Of a stretch of 64,000 nucleotides of DNA, positions 35,652 to 45,429 are shown piece by piece. Where the stretch lies: the NCBI GenBank assembly GCA_019753105.1, contig JAIELJ010000012.1, positions 124,001 through 188,000 of the forward strand, in the 5' to 3' direction. The notes below the pieces were generated by a model that was given only the letters and a program-made list of their open reading frames with translations, made no database searches and was not told the origin of the DNA. Origin of the DNA: Hyphomonadaceae bacterium (GTDB lineage Bacteria > Pseudomonadota > Alphaproteobacteria > Caulobacterales > Aquidulcibacteraceae). A program made the position numbers and the translations under genes. Each line of letters opens with the position of its first letter. The first letter of the stretch is position 1.

Positions 35652-37926
35652 CGGCAGGTCTCGCTTTCAAAATGCCAACGATACGCTCGAAATGCGCCGG
35701 CCAAATCTCTTCGGCGTTGGCGGCCAAGGTGCGGCCTTGCAAACCAGCGGAGACGCGCCCGAACAATGCGTCAAGCAAGCGCCGCCGCTGCATGCGGTCG
35801 AGGTTTGAGAACGCGCGGCGGAAGAGCGGCAGGTGTGCGACGAAGGTGTCGCCGTCGAGTGATTGCACCCATTGATCTACCGCTTGTCGGAGCGGGTGAT
35901 CGTGGATCAAGGTTTCGCCGGCGCCTTCGAAGAAGCCTTCGAAAAAACCGGCGGCGTCGGTGACGGGCTTGCCCGGAGAGAGTGCGCGGCTGAGCAGGCG
36001 CGCGGCGTCGTCGGGTGAAAGCTCTTCGGCGGTGTAGAGCAAGCGCGCGGCGGCGCCGGCGATAAGCGGTGCAGCGTGAGAGTCATTCACGATGGCGTGC
36101 AGTGCGCTGCGCCAGGTCGTGCGTTCGTCGTCGGTGAGTTCGAGTAGAGCGACGGCGTTGTTCGCGCCTGTCAACACACCACGCATCGCGGCGGCGGCTG
36201 CGGCATCGAGATTGCGCACAGCGTATGGAAGCGTCAGCGCCCCCTCAATTAGGATGCGTTTTACCAGTGCATCGAGTTGGCTTGCGTCCACTTCGCGCGC
36301 TTGGCCGTAGCGCAATGCGTCGGCGAGTGCGGGCAGAGATGATAGCAATTCCGCACAGTCACTGGTTTGGCCAGCGCGCTTCTCTATCAGGTCGATGCCG
36401 GTTTCCACCGCGGCGGGGAGCTGCGCGGTGAGGCTCTGGAACACGAGCTCCGCCAGCGCTTGTAAGTTCGCGGCATCCTTGAAGCGCGCACTCACGCGGC
36501 CGGCGGCGGCTTGCGCAATGCTCGGGCCGTAAACGAGGTTTTCAACAAGCGCGACGGCGTATTCTGGCTCCCAGCGCAACACCCAGCGCTCGCGGAAAGT
36601 GCCCCGGCTGCGGCCCGCGTCGGCAAGCTTGCCCCATGGCACGCCGAGCAAGTTCAAGCGATGCAGCAGCGTGGATCGGTCGAGTCCGCTTTCGCTGCGG
36701 AGATCGACGGCGAGTTCGCGCTCAAGCGCTTCGGGTTTGAGACGCACGCGTTTTTGCTCGCGCTGCAGATCTTCTAGGAGCGGTGCGAGCGGGACGTTGT
36801 CTGGAATGGCGCCCACTTCGTTGCCCACGAGCAGTAGCGGCGCGACCGTGTGCCAGACGATGGCTTCACCAAAACAGAGGCACGAAATCGCCGCGTCTCG
36901 GAGTTCCTCGAAGCCCGGCGCTGGGCGTCCGCGCAATGCGGCAAGCGCGAAAGCGAGACGCTCGGCTTCGATGAGCGACGCAGTGGAGACGAGATGGTCC
37001 TGCGCGCGCAGAGCCGCAGCGATACGCGCGAGCCAACGCGTGGCGGCTGCGTTGCGCGGAGCGTCCCACAAATGCTGGCACCAGCCGGGTGCGACGACAC
37101 CTGCGCCATAGCCGCTGGCGAAAGCGAGCCGCGGCGAGGTCCACGGCGCCCAGGTGGCGGCGATCTTCTGCTTCGGTGCGCCTTTGAGCAGCGCGCGGTC
37201 TGCGGTGGCCGAGGATTTCGCTTGCAGCGCCGGCACGTGCCACGCGCCACACACGACGGCGATGGCGCCTTCGGTTTCTTTTGCCGCCTTGGCGATCTCG
37301 AGCCGCATGTGGGCTTCACGCGCGGCTTCGAACCCCTCGGGCGGCGACGCGGCTTCGCGCAACGCGCTCATGGCGTCGGCGATGGCCGCAAAGATTGGGC
37401 CCGGCTCAGGGTTTTCTTCCACTACATCGCGCCACCAGCTTTCACCGTCTTCGTAACCGCCAGCAGCGGCGAGTGCGCCGATGGGATCCTGCTCAAGGGT
37501 GGGTGCGGAAGGCGTGACGTCTTGCGTGAGTGATGTTTCCGGTTCGACGTTCGCTGTTACTTCGTCGCCATCCGCCGGCGGTGGTGAGTCTGGTTGCGCA
37601 GTCGGCGCGAGGCGCCATGAGGCGGGGAGGTCGATGAAGCGTAACGTTGCGCCGTTGCGCACGGCCCAGCGCGCGGCCTGGTATTCGGGCGAATATGTCG
37701 CGAACGGCCAGAACGAGGCGCGCGCGGGATCGTCGGCGGCGTAAGCGAGCAACGCGACCGGCGGCTGCATCGCCGGATCGTTCAGCAATGGCAGGAGATC
37801 GCTGGCGTCGCTCGGGCCCTCGATTAGCACGGCCGCCGGACGCAGTTCGTCAAGCGCCTCCACGAGCCGGCGTGCGGAGCCGGGCCCGTGATGACGTATG
37901 CCAAAGTAGCGGACGTCGGCAGCCAT
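35644..37926 (-). CDS. DUF5682 family protein
   Basis: A 760-aa protein. The N-terminus has the family signature VRYFGIRHHGPGSARRL followed by AVLIEGPSDASDLLP, resembling the TraB/ChaN-like fold with early His and Glu residues. A central acidic linker (about 125-175) precedes a helical repeat-rich C-terminal part. The family has no assigned biochemical function; it is found next to MoxR, VWA and SWIM genes. I place the start at the ATG giving MAADVRYFGIRHH; the longer frame is not conserved-looking. Four bases separate it from the MoxR stop. Confidence 0.85.
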   Translation of the reverse strand: MAADVRYFGIRHHGPGSARRLVEALDELRPAAVLIEGPSDASDLLPLLNDPAMQPPVALLAYAADDPARASFWPFATYSPEYQAARWAVRNGATLRFIDLPASWRLAPTAQPDSPPPADGDEVTANVEPETSLTQDVTPSAPTLEQDPIGALAAAGGYEDGESWWRDVVEENPEPGPIFAAIADAMSALREAASPPEGFEAAREAHMRLEIAKAAKETEGAIAVVCGAWHVPALQAKSSATADRALLKGAPKQKIAATWAPWTSPRLAFASGYGAGVVAPGWCQHLWDAPRNAAATRWLARIAAALRAQDHLVSTASLIEAERLAFALAALRGRPAPGFEELRDAAISCLCFGEAIVWHTVAPLLLVGNEVGAIPDNVPLAPLLEDLQREQKRVRLKPEALERELAVDLRSESGLDRSTLLHRLNLLGVPWGKLADAGRSRGTFRERWVLRWEPEYAVALVENLVYGPSIAQAAAGRVSARFKDAANLQALAELVFQSLTAQLPAAVETGIDLIEKRAGQTSDCAELLSSLPALADALRYGQAREVDASQLDALVKRILIEGALTLPYAVRNLDAAAAAAMRGVLTGANNAVALLELTDDERTTWRSALHAIVNDSHAAPLIAGAAARLLYTAEELSPDDAARLLSRALSPGKPVTDAAGFFEGFFEGAGETLIHDHPLRQAVDQWVQSLDGDTFVAHLPLFRRAFSNLDRMQRRRLLDALFGRVSAGLQGRTLAANAEEIWPAHFERIVGILKARPADE

Positions 37927-37930
37927 TGTG

Positions 37931-39007
37931 TCAGACGAGATCGAGCAGCGTGGAGTAGTAGCTCGCGTACTCAGGGCGCTTCTTGAGCACGGTCTCGAGA
38001 TATTCCTCAAGCACGGCCTTATCCTGCACCGGGTCCTTCACGATCGCGCCGATCATGTTGGGCGCCACGCCTTCTGCGTCGAGTTTGCCGTTGTTGAAGA
38101 ATGCGGCGTGGCTCAACCCGCCAATCAGCACGGCGATCGCTTCCGCCGTAGAGAGCGTTCCGGATGGCGTCTTCAGCGTCATCTTGCCATCGAGCGTAGC
38201 GCCGCCACGCAACTCGCGGAATATGGCGACAACGCGCGCAACCTCTTCCGCGACATTCTTCGGTGCGGGTAGATCCAGAGTTTGCGCCATTTCGCCTACG
38301 CGCTTGGTGACGATGGCGATTTCCTGATCCATGTCGTCGGGCAGCGGCAGCACCACGACATTGAAGCGCCGCTTCAAAGCGGAGGAGAGTTCATTGACTC
38401 CCTTATCGCGATTGTTGGCGGTGGCGATCACGTTGAAGCCGCGCACGGCGTAGACCGACGTGTTCAGCTCCGGGACCGGCATCATCTTTTCCGAGAGCAC
38501 CGTGATGAGCGTATCCTGTACGTCCGATCCCATGCGCGTCAGTTCTTCGAGGCGGCAAAGCTTGCCGCCTTCCATCGCGCGTAGCAGTGGTGTCGGCACG
38601 AGCGCTTCACGTGATGGTCCGTGCGCCAGCAATTGCGCGTAGTTCCAGCCGTAGCGAATCTGGTTCTCGTCGGTGCCGGCGGTGCACTGGATCACCATGG
38701 TGCTGTCGCCACTTACGGCCGCGGCGATGTGTTCTGACACCCATGATTTCGCTGTGCCCGGCACGCCAAGCAGCAGTAGCGCGCGATCGGTTGCGAGCGT
38801 GGCGATCGCTGTCTCGATCAAACGCTTGTCGCCCACATATTTTGCGCTGATCGCGACGCCGTTCTGCGCCTTGCCGCCCATCACGTACGTGAGCGCTGCG
38901 CGCGGCGAGAGCGCCCAGCCCGGCGGTTTGGCGCCATCATTGGCTTTCAACGCTTCGAGTTCGGCGGCGTAGGTTTGCTCCGCGGGCAGGCGCAAGGCGT
39001 CGGTCAC
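37931..39007 (-). CDS. MoxR-type AAA+ ATPase
   Basis: A 358-aa AAA+ ATPase. Walker A is LLLGVPGTAKSW (residues 78-89), and the Walker B region is GGKLCRLEELTRM, with Glu-Glu in place of the common Asp-Glu. Sensor 1 is FNVIATANNRDKGVNELSSALKRRF (partly quoted: VIATANNRDKGVNE). MoxR proteins act as chaperones with VWA partners. The start is a GTG overlapping the DUF5691 stop (GTGA). It sits in the centre of the operon. Confidence 0.9.
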   Translation of the reverse strand: MTDALRLPAEQTYAAELEALKANDGAKPPGWALSPRAALTYVMGGKAQNGVAISAKYVGDKRLIETAIATLATDRALLLLGVPGTAKSWVSEHIAAAVSGDSTMVIQCTAGTDENQIRYGWNYAQLLAHGPSREALVPTPLLRAMEGGKLCRLEELTRMGSDVQDTLITVLSEKMMPVPELNTSVYAVRGFNVIATANNRDKGVNELSSALKRRFNVVVLPLPDDMDQEIAIVTKRVGEMAQTLDLPAPKNVAEEVARVVAIFRELRGGATLDGKMTLKTPSGTLSTAEAIAVLIGGLSHAAFFNNGKLDAEGVAPNMIGAIVKDPVQDKAVLEEYLETVLKKRPEYASYYSTLLDLV

Positions 39008-40428
39008 GGCGTTGTCTCCGGAATGAGGGCGGCGTTGAAGTGAAGCATGTCGAGCAGCGGTTCGGCGGGTGACAAGCCCCAACCCGTGATCTGCGCGATG
39101 AGCGTCGTCGCGCTGGCATTGTCCAGCAGCAGGCCAATGCGCGGCAGAACCTGTTCGAGAATGCCCATCGCGTTTCGGCGTTGGTTGTCGTCCGCACCTG
39201 CGGCGGCTTCGATATTCGGCCCGAGCGCGCCAAAGCTGGGCGCGGCCGTCAACGCGGAAAGTGGTACGCCGCCGAGTTGATCGCCGACGAGCGCAAGTGT
39301 GGCTTCAAAAGTATGTCCGTCGAGCTGGATCAGCGACGGCGCAAGCGCGGTTCGCTCTTCCATAGTGAGCCGCGTCGTCAACGGCAGGAGCACGCCAAGC
39401 GGCGCCTCGCGGATGCGGATCAGGTTTTCCAATAGCGCACGCACGACCTCGTCGCTGCCCGTTTCCGCTGTCATGGTGACGAACGCGTGCGCTTCATCCA
39501 GCTGCCACTCGGGCAATTCCACAAGTTGCATCTCTGTCACGCCAAGTGCTGCCGCGAGTTCGGCGAGACTGACAATCTGCGTTAGCTCATGGCGCCGCTG
39601 GTGTTGCGCCGGTGTTTTGAGCGCAGCAAAGCGCAGGCGCGTGCGGCGGTTGATGAGTCCCGCTTTTTCCAGCGTCACCATCTCCGCCAGTTCGGAGGCA
39701 AGCGCGGTCGTGCCGCCGGCGTGTCCGAGTCGTGCGAGGAACGTCCGCGCCCGCGCGCGCACACGGTCGGAGCGATCTTTCTCAAGGCTCGCAAGGAATT
39801 CGCGATCCGCTTCCGAGAGTCGGTTGTCCAGGAGTTCGATCAAGCGGAGGCGGCGCTCGGCCGGTTCGGCAGCCGCGCGCGCCTCAATGATCTCGCGCGC
39901 CATATTCGGATCGGTGGCGCGAAGCGCCCACAGCGCGGCGCGGCGTTCGGTCCACGAAAATTGATCGTAGTTCTCGGCGGTGATGTCATCCTCACTCGGC
40001 GCGACGGTGCGTGCGTCGGCTCGGATCCAGTCGAGCCAGGGGGCGTAAAGGTCGGGCGCCCACTCGTCCTTCGCATCAGGCAGCCAGTCGCCGGGGTGAG
40101 CGGCGTAGCCGCGCGCTGTGGTGAAGGCGATCAGCTGCTGTTCGAGCGATGCCTGATTTTTCGGACGTACCAGCAAACGGCGAAAACGCGCGCGCAGCGC
40201 TTCTGGCATGAACGGGGCGTTCACCTGCGGCAGAAGGGGGCGGTCGATCAGAGCCGCGCCAGGGCCGCGTTGCGTGAGCACATCGCCAGCGTGTGCCGCA
40301 ATTGCGATCAGCGCCAGTTCGTCTTCGCCGACGGCTTCACGCCAAGCGGGCGGGGCGCTTTCGAGCGCAGAGCGGCCGGCGATCCAGGCGTTGCGCACCT
40401 GGGCGAGGGAGGCGTCGAGCTCACGCAT
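39004..40428 (-). CDS. DUF5691 family helical-repeat protein
   Basis: A 474-aa, almost all-helical protein with HEAT-like repetition (repeated L-x-x-x-L and R-x-R-x-x-x-L segments, for example SDRVRARARTFLARLGHA). The N-terminal region (SALESAPPAWREAVGEDELALIAIAAHA) and the block APFMPEALRARFRRLL fit DUF5691, a family co-occurring with SWIM, MoxR and DUF5682 genes. No enzyme motif is seen; a scaffold role is plausible. The ATG overlaps the SWIM stop by 8 bases. Confidence 0.8.
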   Translation of the reverse strand: MRELDASLAQVRNAWIAGRSALESAPPAWREAVGEDELALIAIAAHAGDVLTQRGPGAALIDRPLLPQVNAPFMPEALRARFRRLLVRPKNQASLEQQLIAFTTARGYAAHPGDWLPDAKDEWAPDLYAPWLDWIRADARTVAPSEDDITAENYDQFSWTERRAALWALRATDPNMAREIIEARAAAEPAERRLRLIELLDNRLSEADREFLASLEKDRSDRVRARARTFLARLGHAGGTTALASELAEMVTLEKAGLINRRTRLRFAALKTPAQHQRRHELTQIVSLAELAAALGVTEMQLVELPEWQLDEAHAFVTMTAETGSDEVVRALLENLIRIREAPLGVLLPLTTRLTMEERTALAPSLIQLDGHTFEATLALVGDQLGGVPLSALTAAPSFGALGPNIEAAAGADDNQRRNAMGILEQVLPRIGLLLDNASATTLIAQITGWGLSPAEPLLDMLHFNAALIPETTP

Positions 40429-41782
40429 CGAAATCGATCCGTCCCCAATTGCTCTGCGCCGCGATCATGCCGAGACGCGCGCCGTCCCATAGCGCAGCAG
40501 CTTTGCTGATATCGGCCCCAAGCGCGAGTGGAGGCGGCGCGGTGCGCAATTGTAGCGGCGCTCCCGATGGTGCTTTCCACCACGCGCGACCCGACGCTTC
40601 TGCGGCGATGCGGCCTTGTGGCAACAAGAGTGGCGCTTCGATGCGCCACGGCGCCTCAAGCTTGAACGCCGCGTACGCCGCGAGTGGATTTGAAGGCGGT
40701 GCGGGCCACGCATGTTCGCCTTGCGCGTCCGAACGTGATGCGATCACAGCGCGCAGCGGTGCGCTGGCGGGATAGAACACAAGCTCAGCTTGGAATCGGT
40801 CGCCCGCAATGAATGCGGCGCCGCGTTTCCCGGCGGAGGCGGGGAAAAAGTCGAGCAGCAGTGCAAAACGCGGCGTTTGCGCATCAAGCTGCAGGAGCCA
40901 CGTCGCCTGGCTCACTAAGCCATCGCGGCGCGTCGACACGCGTTCGCCGAGCACTTCCCAGGTTGCGGAAACGTACGGTGCTTCCGGATTATTGAGCACA
41001 TCCTCGCGCGTTTCTGAACTCACCACTTCACGGCGCAATTCGGGATCGTCAGGCGTCGCGCGCCAAGCGCGCATCAAGAGTACGAGCTTGCCGAACTCCA
41101 TGATCACCGCGTCGACGCGCTCGTCCGTGGGCAGAGCGAGCAGGCGCGACGGCATTTCGTCGATACGGCCGGCGAGTGCGCCGGCCTTGGCGTCCACCAG
41201 ACGTGCAGCGATGCGACGGCAGCGTTCGCCGGGCTCGTTGACGAACACGGTGAGGCCGCCGCGCAATTGGTCGGCGAGCCATATGTCGAGATCGTCGAGG
41301 CCTGCGCGAACGGCTTTGCGCGTGTCTTGTGCGCGCTTGGCTGCGGAGGCCTGCTTTCGCGCTTCGGCGGCGGGATCGGCAGGCTTGGCGGTTTCTTCCT
41401 GCGCGAGCGCGATGCTCTTCGGTTCAGCGGATGCGGTGGCGGGCGCGGATGCGCCTTTGCGCCGGCGGCCCATCCAGTCCTGCACCCAAGCCGGGATTTC
41501 GCCAGGCTCGAACGTGGCGGAGTCATCGACGAACATCCACATCAGCGCGAGCGCGTGCTTGCACGGAAATTTGCGCGATGGGCAGGTGCACTTCGAACCG
41601 ATATCGGCGGTTTCGGCGACGACGCGATAGGGATTGGCCCCAGAGCCCTGGCACTCGCCCCAGATCAGCGCGCCCGCTTGCGCGCGCACCGGCCACTTTG
41701 CCGCCTTCAGCAACGCGGACGCAGCCGAAAGCGACCCTTGATCCGGCGCCATGGCTTCGATTGCGCTGCGTGTGAGCGTCAA
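40421..41782 (-). CDS. SWIM zinc-finger protein
   Basis: A 453-aa protein whose N-terminal SWIM zinc finger has Cys65-x-Cys67 and Cys74-x-His76 (KCTCPSRKFPCKHALALMW). SWIM domains bind nucleic acids or proteins. The middle carries an Ala/Lys/Glu-rich linker; the rest is unrecognised. The start is a TTG preceded by GAGGACC, giving MTLTRSAIEAMAPDQGSL, the usual N-terminus of this family; ATG at 41752 would remove it. It is the first gene of the five-gene operon. Confidence 0.88.
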   Translation of the reverse strand: MTLTRSAIEAMAPDQGSLSAASALLKAAKWPVRAQAGALIWGECQGSGANPYRVVAETADIGSKCTCPSRKFPCKHALALMWMFVDDSATFEPGEIPAWVQDWMGRRRKGASAPATASAEPKSIALAQEETAKPADPAAEARKQASAAKRAQDTRKAVRAGLDDLDIWLADQLRGGLTVFVNEPGERCRRIAARLVDAKAGALAGRIDEMPSRLLALPTDERVDAVIMEFGKLVLLMRAWRATPDDPELRREVVSSETREDVLNNPEAPYVSATWEVLGERVSTRRDGLVSQATWLLQLDAQTPRFALLLDFFPASAGKRGAAFIAGDRFQAELVFYPASAPLRAVIASRSDAQGEHAWPAPPSNPLAAYAAFKLEAPWRIEAPLLLPQGRIAAEASGRAWWKAPSGAPLQLRTAPPPLALGADISKAAALWDGARLGMIAAQSNWGRIDFDA

Positions 41783-41943
41783 GAGGTCCTCTCTGGAGCC
41801 ATCTATCGCGACTTTGCGTCACCGGCAAACTTCCAGTCGAGAACCTTCGTGCGGCCGCAACCGTCCGGTTTGTGACATGCGGGCGCAACTGTCTGCTTCT
41901 GGGATTTTTAAGACGCGAGGAGTGACCAGAATGGTCCCCCATT

Positions 41944-41998
41944 CGAGCCGTTGGTAGGATATGTCGCTACGACCGAGATTGGCCCATAGCGGTCGTTC
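41944..41998. repeat. Degenerate copy (3' part) of the dispersed ~100-bp intergenic repeat
   Basis: The stretch with CGCTACGACCGAGATTGGCC matches the 3' half of the repeat seen at 48.2, 50.6 and 54.8 kb (there, GCGACGGCGTACCTTGGCCC). The rest of the 294-base gap (41783-42075) between the SWIM operon and the DUF6090 gene shows no other recognisable signal; both flanking genes diverge from it, so it must contain both promoters. Confidence 0.4.
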
Positions 41999-42075
41999 AC
42001 TTGACGCTCGCCCCGTTTGGCATATCGCCGCGGAGTCCTTCATGCTCTACTCCCAGCGAATTGGGGGTTCGCCAC

Positions 42076-42843
42076 ATGCTCTTGCGCCGTGTAATTGCGC
42101 ACCTGCGCAAGCAGGAATGGACGGCGATCGCGATCGATTTTGTAATCGTCGTTATCGGTGTCTTCGTCGGTCTGCAGGTCAACAATTGGAATGAGGCCCG
42201 CGCCGAAGCAGAGCGCTCGCGGGAATATCTGTCGCGCATACGCGCCGAGTTGGTCGCGGACATGACCGAGTTGGAACGGCACAGAGGCCTCTGGCAGGAG
42301 GTTGCGAACGAGGGATACGCCGCAATCGGCTATGCCGAGACAGGCGCGCGCGGTGGCGCAACGGACTGGGAAATCTTGCGGTCCTTCCTTCATGCCAGCC
42401 AGTCCAACCAACTCACCTTCGCTGACACGACCTATTCCGAACTGCGCAGCGCCGGCGAGCTTCGGCTCATTCCCGATGCCGACCTGCGAAGCGGGCTGAC
42501 GGATTATTATGTCCTCGTTGCGGCGCGCCGGGGCGGTCTAGGCCCTTACCAATTGTTGCCTGAGTATCGCGAAATGGTGCGTGGCCGCATGCGCTCGGAC
42601 ATCATGCGCTATTACTGGCAAGCCTGCTATCAACAGTCGGCTGGCGTCACGACGCTCATCGACTGCCCGCCCCCCGAAGGCGTCACTGGTATTGCCGACA
42701 TCATCCGTCAGCTCGCGGCGGATCAGGAGATCATGGACGCGCTGCGGTACTGGGCCGATACGCAGCGGATGGCCGTAGAACTTGCGGGCATTGATCTTGG
42801 CCGCGCGCAATCTCTCATCGACCGTTTGGATGACCAGCCATGA
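42076..42843 (+). CDS. DUF6090-like membrane protein
   Basis: A 255-aa protein beginning with the typical MLLRRVIAHLRKQEWTAI, a single membrane helix (DFVIVVIGVFVGLQVNNWNE) and then a long helical soluble domain. This N-terminal pattern is common in Caulobacterales and Bacteroidetes proteins placed in DUF6090. Function unknown. The ATG is inferred from the conserved N-terminus; the upstream extension has no support. Confidence 0.75.
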   Translation: MLLRRVIAHLRKQEWTAIAIDFVIVVIGVFVGLQVNNWNEARAEAERSREYLSRIRAELVADMTELERHRGLWQEVANEGYAAIGYAETGARGGATDWEILRSFLHASQSNQLTFADTTYSELRSAGELRLIPDADLRSGLTDYYVLVAARRGGLGPYQLLPEYREMVRGRMRSDIMRYYWQACYQQSAGVTTLIDCPPPEGVTGIADIIRQLAADQEIMDALRYWADTQRMAVELAGIDLGRAQSLIDRLDDQP

Positions 42844-42986
42844 TCCTCCTCCATGGCGCAGATGGCTGAGATCGGCGATTGTGAGCCGGTTTGTCGGCTT
42901 GCGCGCGAGCGTCCGGAGTGGAGCGCGCCCGCCGCTCTTCAAGCTGAATGAGGCCTTTGCGGCAACTCAGGTGACGATGCTAACCG

Positions 42987-44384
42987 TCACACCACCTCGG
43001 ACAGGAACTGCGACGTCTTCGCGGCTGCAAGACTGACGCTCGCCGCATAGCGCTGTAGGTGCATCATGGCTTCTTTGTCTTCAGGGCCGAGATTGCGAAG
43101 CTGCGCGGTGAAGCCGTCAAGGCGGGCGCTGGTGCGCCAATCGTCGAGCTGAGGCTCTTTGCTCCAGCGGTATCGGTTAGCAAACTCCACCGCCATCATG
43201 CGCAGCCAATCGAGAGGTTCTTGTGGTGTGGGCACGGGCGTGCAAAGGGCGTTCTTCTGCGCCTCGTCGTAACAAGCGGCTTCGATGTGCGCGATGAAGG
43301 CGGCGCTGAACGTGGGCGCGCAATAGCGAACCCATTGCAGCACAATCCGATCGCCTTGAAACACAGGCTGGGGCGGGTTCGGGGGAATGCCGGGAGACGA
43401 ACAATCGATATGAAGCACTTTTGCGTTGGTGGGGATGGTTCCGTGCTGCAGCACGATCCTGTCGGCTTCTATGGACACCACGCGGCCGAGACGGACGATG
43501 TTTTTGATCCGCCGCAGCTGCTCCAGCTCGCCATCACTTACGATCGCACAATGATACGCGGACGGCGCAATAGCAGGATCAATCCGTCGCCATTCTCCAC
43601 ATGCCTCGAGCCGGGCGAACAAGTCGGGGACCGACGCCGCCATGTTCAGCGCTTCAGTTTGATTGGCGACACTCTTCGCAAAAGAGGCAAAAAACTCTTT
43701 GCCAGGCTGGAAGTTGGCGCGGTTCAAGAGCCAGGAGTCACGGGGCATGATCCATCGAATAGCGTCAGGATCAGCGCCATTCTCGAGCAACCAGCAACAG
43801 GCGTCGATCGCGGTCTTGCCCGCCCCAATGACGACGTACTCAGCCTCGGGATGCGCGACGCGGGGCAATTCGTTCAGCGGGACACAGGTCATGCCATCAG
43901 CGATGGCGTACTGCGGCGGACGGCGCGAAGGAACGGTTGTCTTCGATTGCGTCGCGTCCACAATCTTTCGTGCTTGTACTGCACGTTTCTTGCCCGACAA
44001 CAATGAAGTGACGGCGCTATCATCATCATACGCGCTCATCGGAAAATACTGGACGCGACCGGAGGGCAGAAACCTTTCGCGCATCACAGCTTCAAAATAA
44101 CTTACGACCTCGGCGCCAGTGGCGAGTTCCGAGAACCCCTTATTCAGCCCGTGAGTGTCGATGCGGCCAGAGCCAAGCTCTCGCGAGTTGACGCCGTAGG
44201 TTGCGGACGGCTGATGCAGGCGCACGAACGGGTAAGCGTCGTTCCAATGGCCACCCGGACGATGATGTCGATCGACCAGTGCGATGGTCGCAGTCGTCTC
44301 CGTGAGAAGCGTGTCTGCGAAAGCCATGCCTACCGCGCCTGCGCCGACGATCAGATAGTCGGCTTTAATTGGCTGCATACTCAT
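42987..44384 (-). CDS. FAD/NAD(P)-binding oxidoreductase (flavin monooxygenase-like)
   Basis: A 465-aa protein with an FAD Rossmann motif (YLIVGAGAVGMAFADTLL, residues about 9-26) followed by DRHHRPGGHWNDAYPF, reminiscent of flavin-containing monooxygenases. A second nucleotide-binding site, YVVIGAGKTAIDACCWL, lies near residue 180. The FxGxxxHxxxW fingerprint is not clear, so the reaction is unassigned. I start at ATG 44384, which has GGGGG about 6 bases upstream. It lies alone between unrelated genes. Confidence 0.82.
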   Translation of the reverse strand: MSMQPIKADYLIVGAGAVGMAFADTLLTETTATIALVDRHHRPGGHWNDAYPFVRLHQPSATYGVNSRELGSGRIDTHGLNKGFSELATGAEVVSYFEAVMRERFLPSGRVQYFPMSAYDDDSAVTSLLSGKKRAVQARKIVDATQSKTTVPSRRPPQYAIADGMTCVPLNELPRVAHPEAEYVVIGAGKTAIDACCWLLENGADPDAIRWIMPRDSWLLNRANFQPGKEFFASFAKSVANQTEALNMAASVPDLFARLEACGEWRRIDPAIAPSAYHCAIVSDGELEQLRRIKNIVRLGRVVSIEADRIVLQHGTIPTNAKVLHIDCSSPGIPPNPPQPVFQGDRIVLQWVRYCAPTFSAAFIAHIEAACYDEAQKNALCTPVPTPQEPLDWLRMMAVEFANRYRWSKEPQLDDWRTSARLDGFTAQLRNLGPEDKEAMMHLQRYAASVSLAAAKTSQFLSEVV

Positions 44385-44612
44385 TTGGACCCCCGCATCA
44401 GCCCAATGTGTACCTAGCGCTTCGCCAAGCCACCAGCCCAAGCCTCCAAATGATTAGTCAGTCGGCGAGTGCGAGCGACCGACTTTGGCGAAATCGCGCC
44501 GAAGCGTTCGCAGCATTACCGAAGACACGAGTGTATTGAGTAAGCCAGTCGCGAATTTCCGACCGCTCAGTATTCCCTGGCCAGGAGCGTGGGGGGTACG
44601 CAGCCAGCCAGA

Positions 44613-45215
44613 TCAAGGCAGCGGGCGGGATGAAGAATCATGCGCCGCTCTCGCCGCCGCTAACTCCTCAACCGCAAGTGCCTTCCAGGCTTTGACGCCC
44701 GCGTCGGCCTCGGCGGTGGCGGTCGCCGCGTGCATGACCTCATCCACCGAGCGCCTGAACTCTGCTTCGAAATAGAGCTCTGCAATCGAACGCCACGCCG
44801 CGCGATAACCAGGCAAACTCATGAATGCACGCAAACGATTGATGTTGGTGGCCCATCTCTCATCGTCGAGCATGCCATCGCGACGTTGATAATAGTGCTC
44901 CTCGTAGAGCCAGAATGTCATCAAGGCGACAGCCTGGTAGCGCGTGACGTCTTCGGTTGTCAGGCTTTGGTCCGCCGCGCCTCCACGCACCCAAATCTCC
45001 AGGTTGTCGGAGATCGTCGAAATTGAGAGCTCTTGCGTCAGCGCAGTCCGTTGGATGGCGATGCTGGTGCGTTGATTGTGGGTGTTCTGGCGCAGTTGAA
45101 AAGCGAGGAAGACAAATGAGACCACAACGGCCACGCCGCCGATAAAGTTGCCGATAGCGGCAAGATCTGAAAGCGTCACTTTGCGTCCCCGCGATATCTG
45201 CCTTGAGGCTGTCAT
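44613..45215 (-). CDS. Single-helix membrane protein, unknown function
   Basis: A 200-aa protein with an N-terminal membrane helix (IGNFIGGVAVVVSFVFLAFQLRQN) and a helical cytoplasmic or periplasmic domain rich in Trp and Tyr (WLYEEHYYQRRDGMLDDERW). The pattern is common in many unnamed alphaproteobacterial proteins. The start could instead be GTG 45179, giving VTLSDLAAIGNFIGG, the usual N-terminus of relatives. No regulatory site was recognised. The divergent SDR gene begins 215 bases away. Confidence 0.7.
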   Translation of the reverse strand: MTASRQISRGRKVTLSDLAAIGNFIGGVAVVVSFVFLAFQLRQNTHNQRTSIAIQRTALTQELSISTISDNLEIWVRGGAADQSLTTEDVTRYQAVALMTFWLYEEHYYQRRDGMLDDERWATNINRLRAFMSLPGYRAAWRSIAELYFEAEFRRSVDEVMHAATATAEADAGVKAWKALAVEELAAARAAHDSSSRPLP

Positions 45216-45280
45216 GCCTCCGCGCCTTTAGAAAGCCGGGGAGGCCGCAAATCGCCTTGGACGCAAAGCACCTTGGGCTT

Positions 45281-45308
45281 CAACGGCCACTCTCGGCGAA
45301 CATGAGCC
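45281..45308. repeat. Degenerate copy (5' part) of the dispersed intergenic repeat
   Basis: CAACGGCCACTCTCGGCGAA followed by CATGAGCC differs at only three positions from the 5' part of the copy at 54041-54068. Only this half is recognisable here, in the space before the SDR gene. Confidence 0.45.
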
Positions 45309-45429
45309 ATAGCTATGTGCATCCGGCCGCTCGCCTTCGAAACCTATCTGACTCTTGGTGCGAAGATTCTTCTCGCCGCTGCCCATTTCCGTGTCATGCA
45401 TGCTGGCCTAAAGGCGGGGGAGAATTCCA

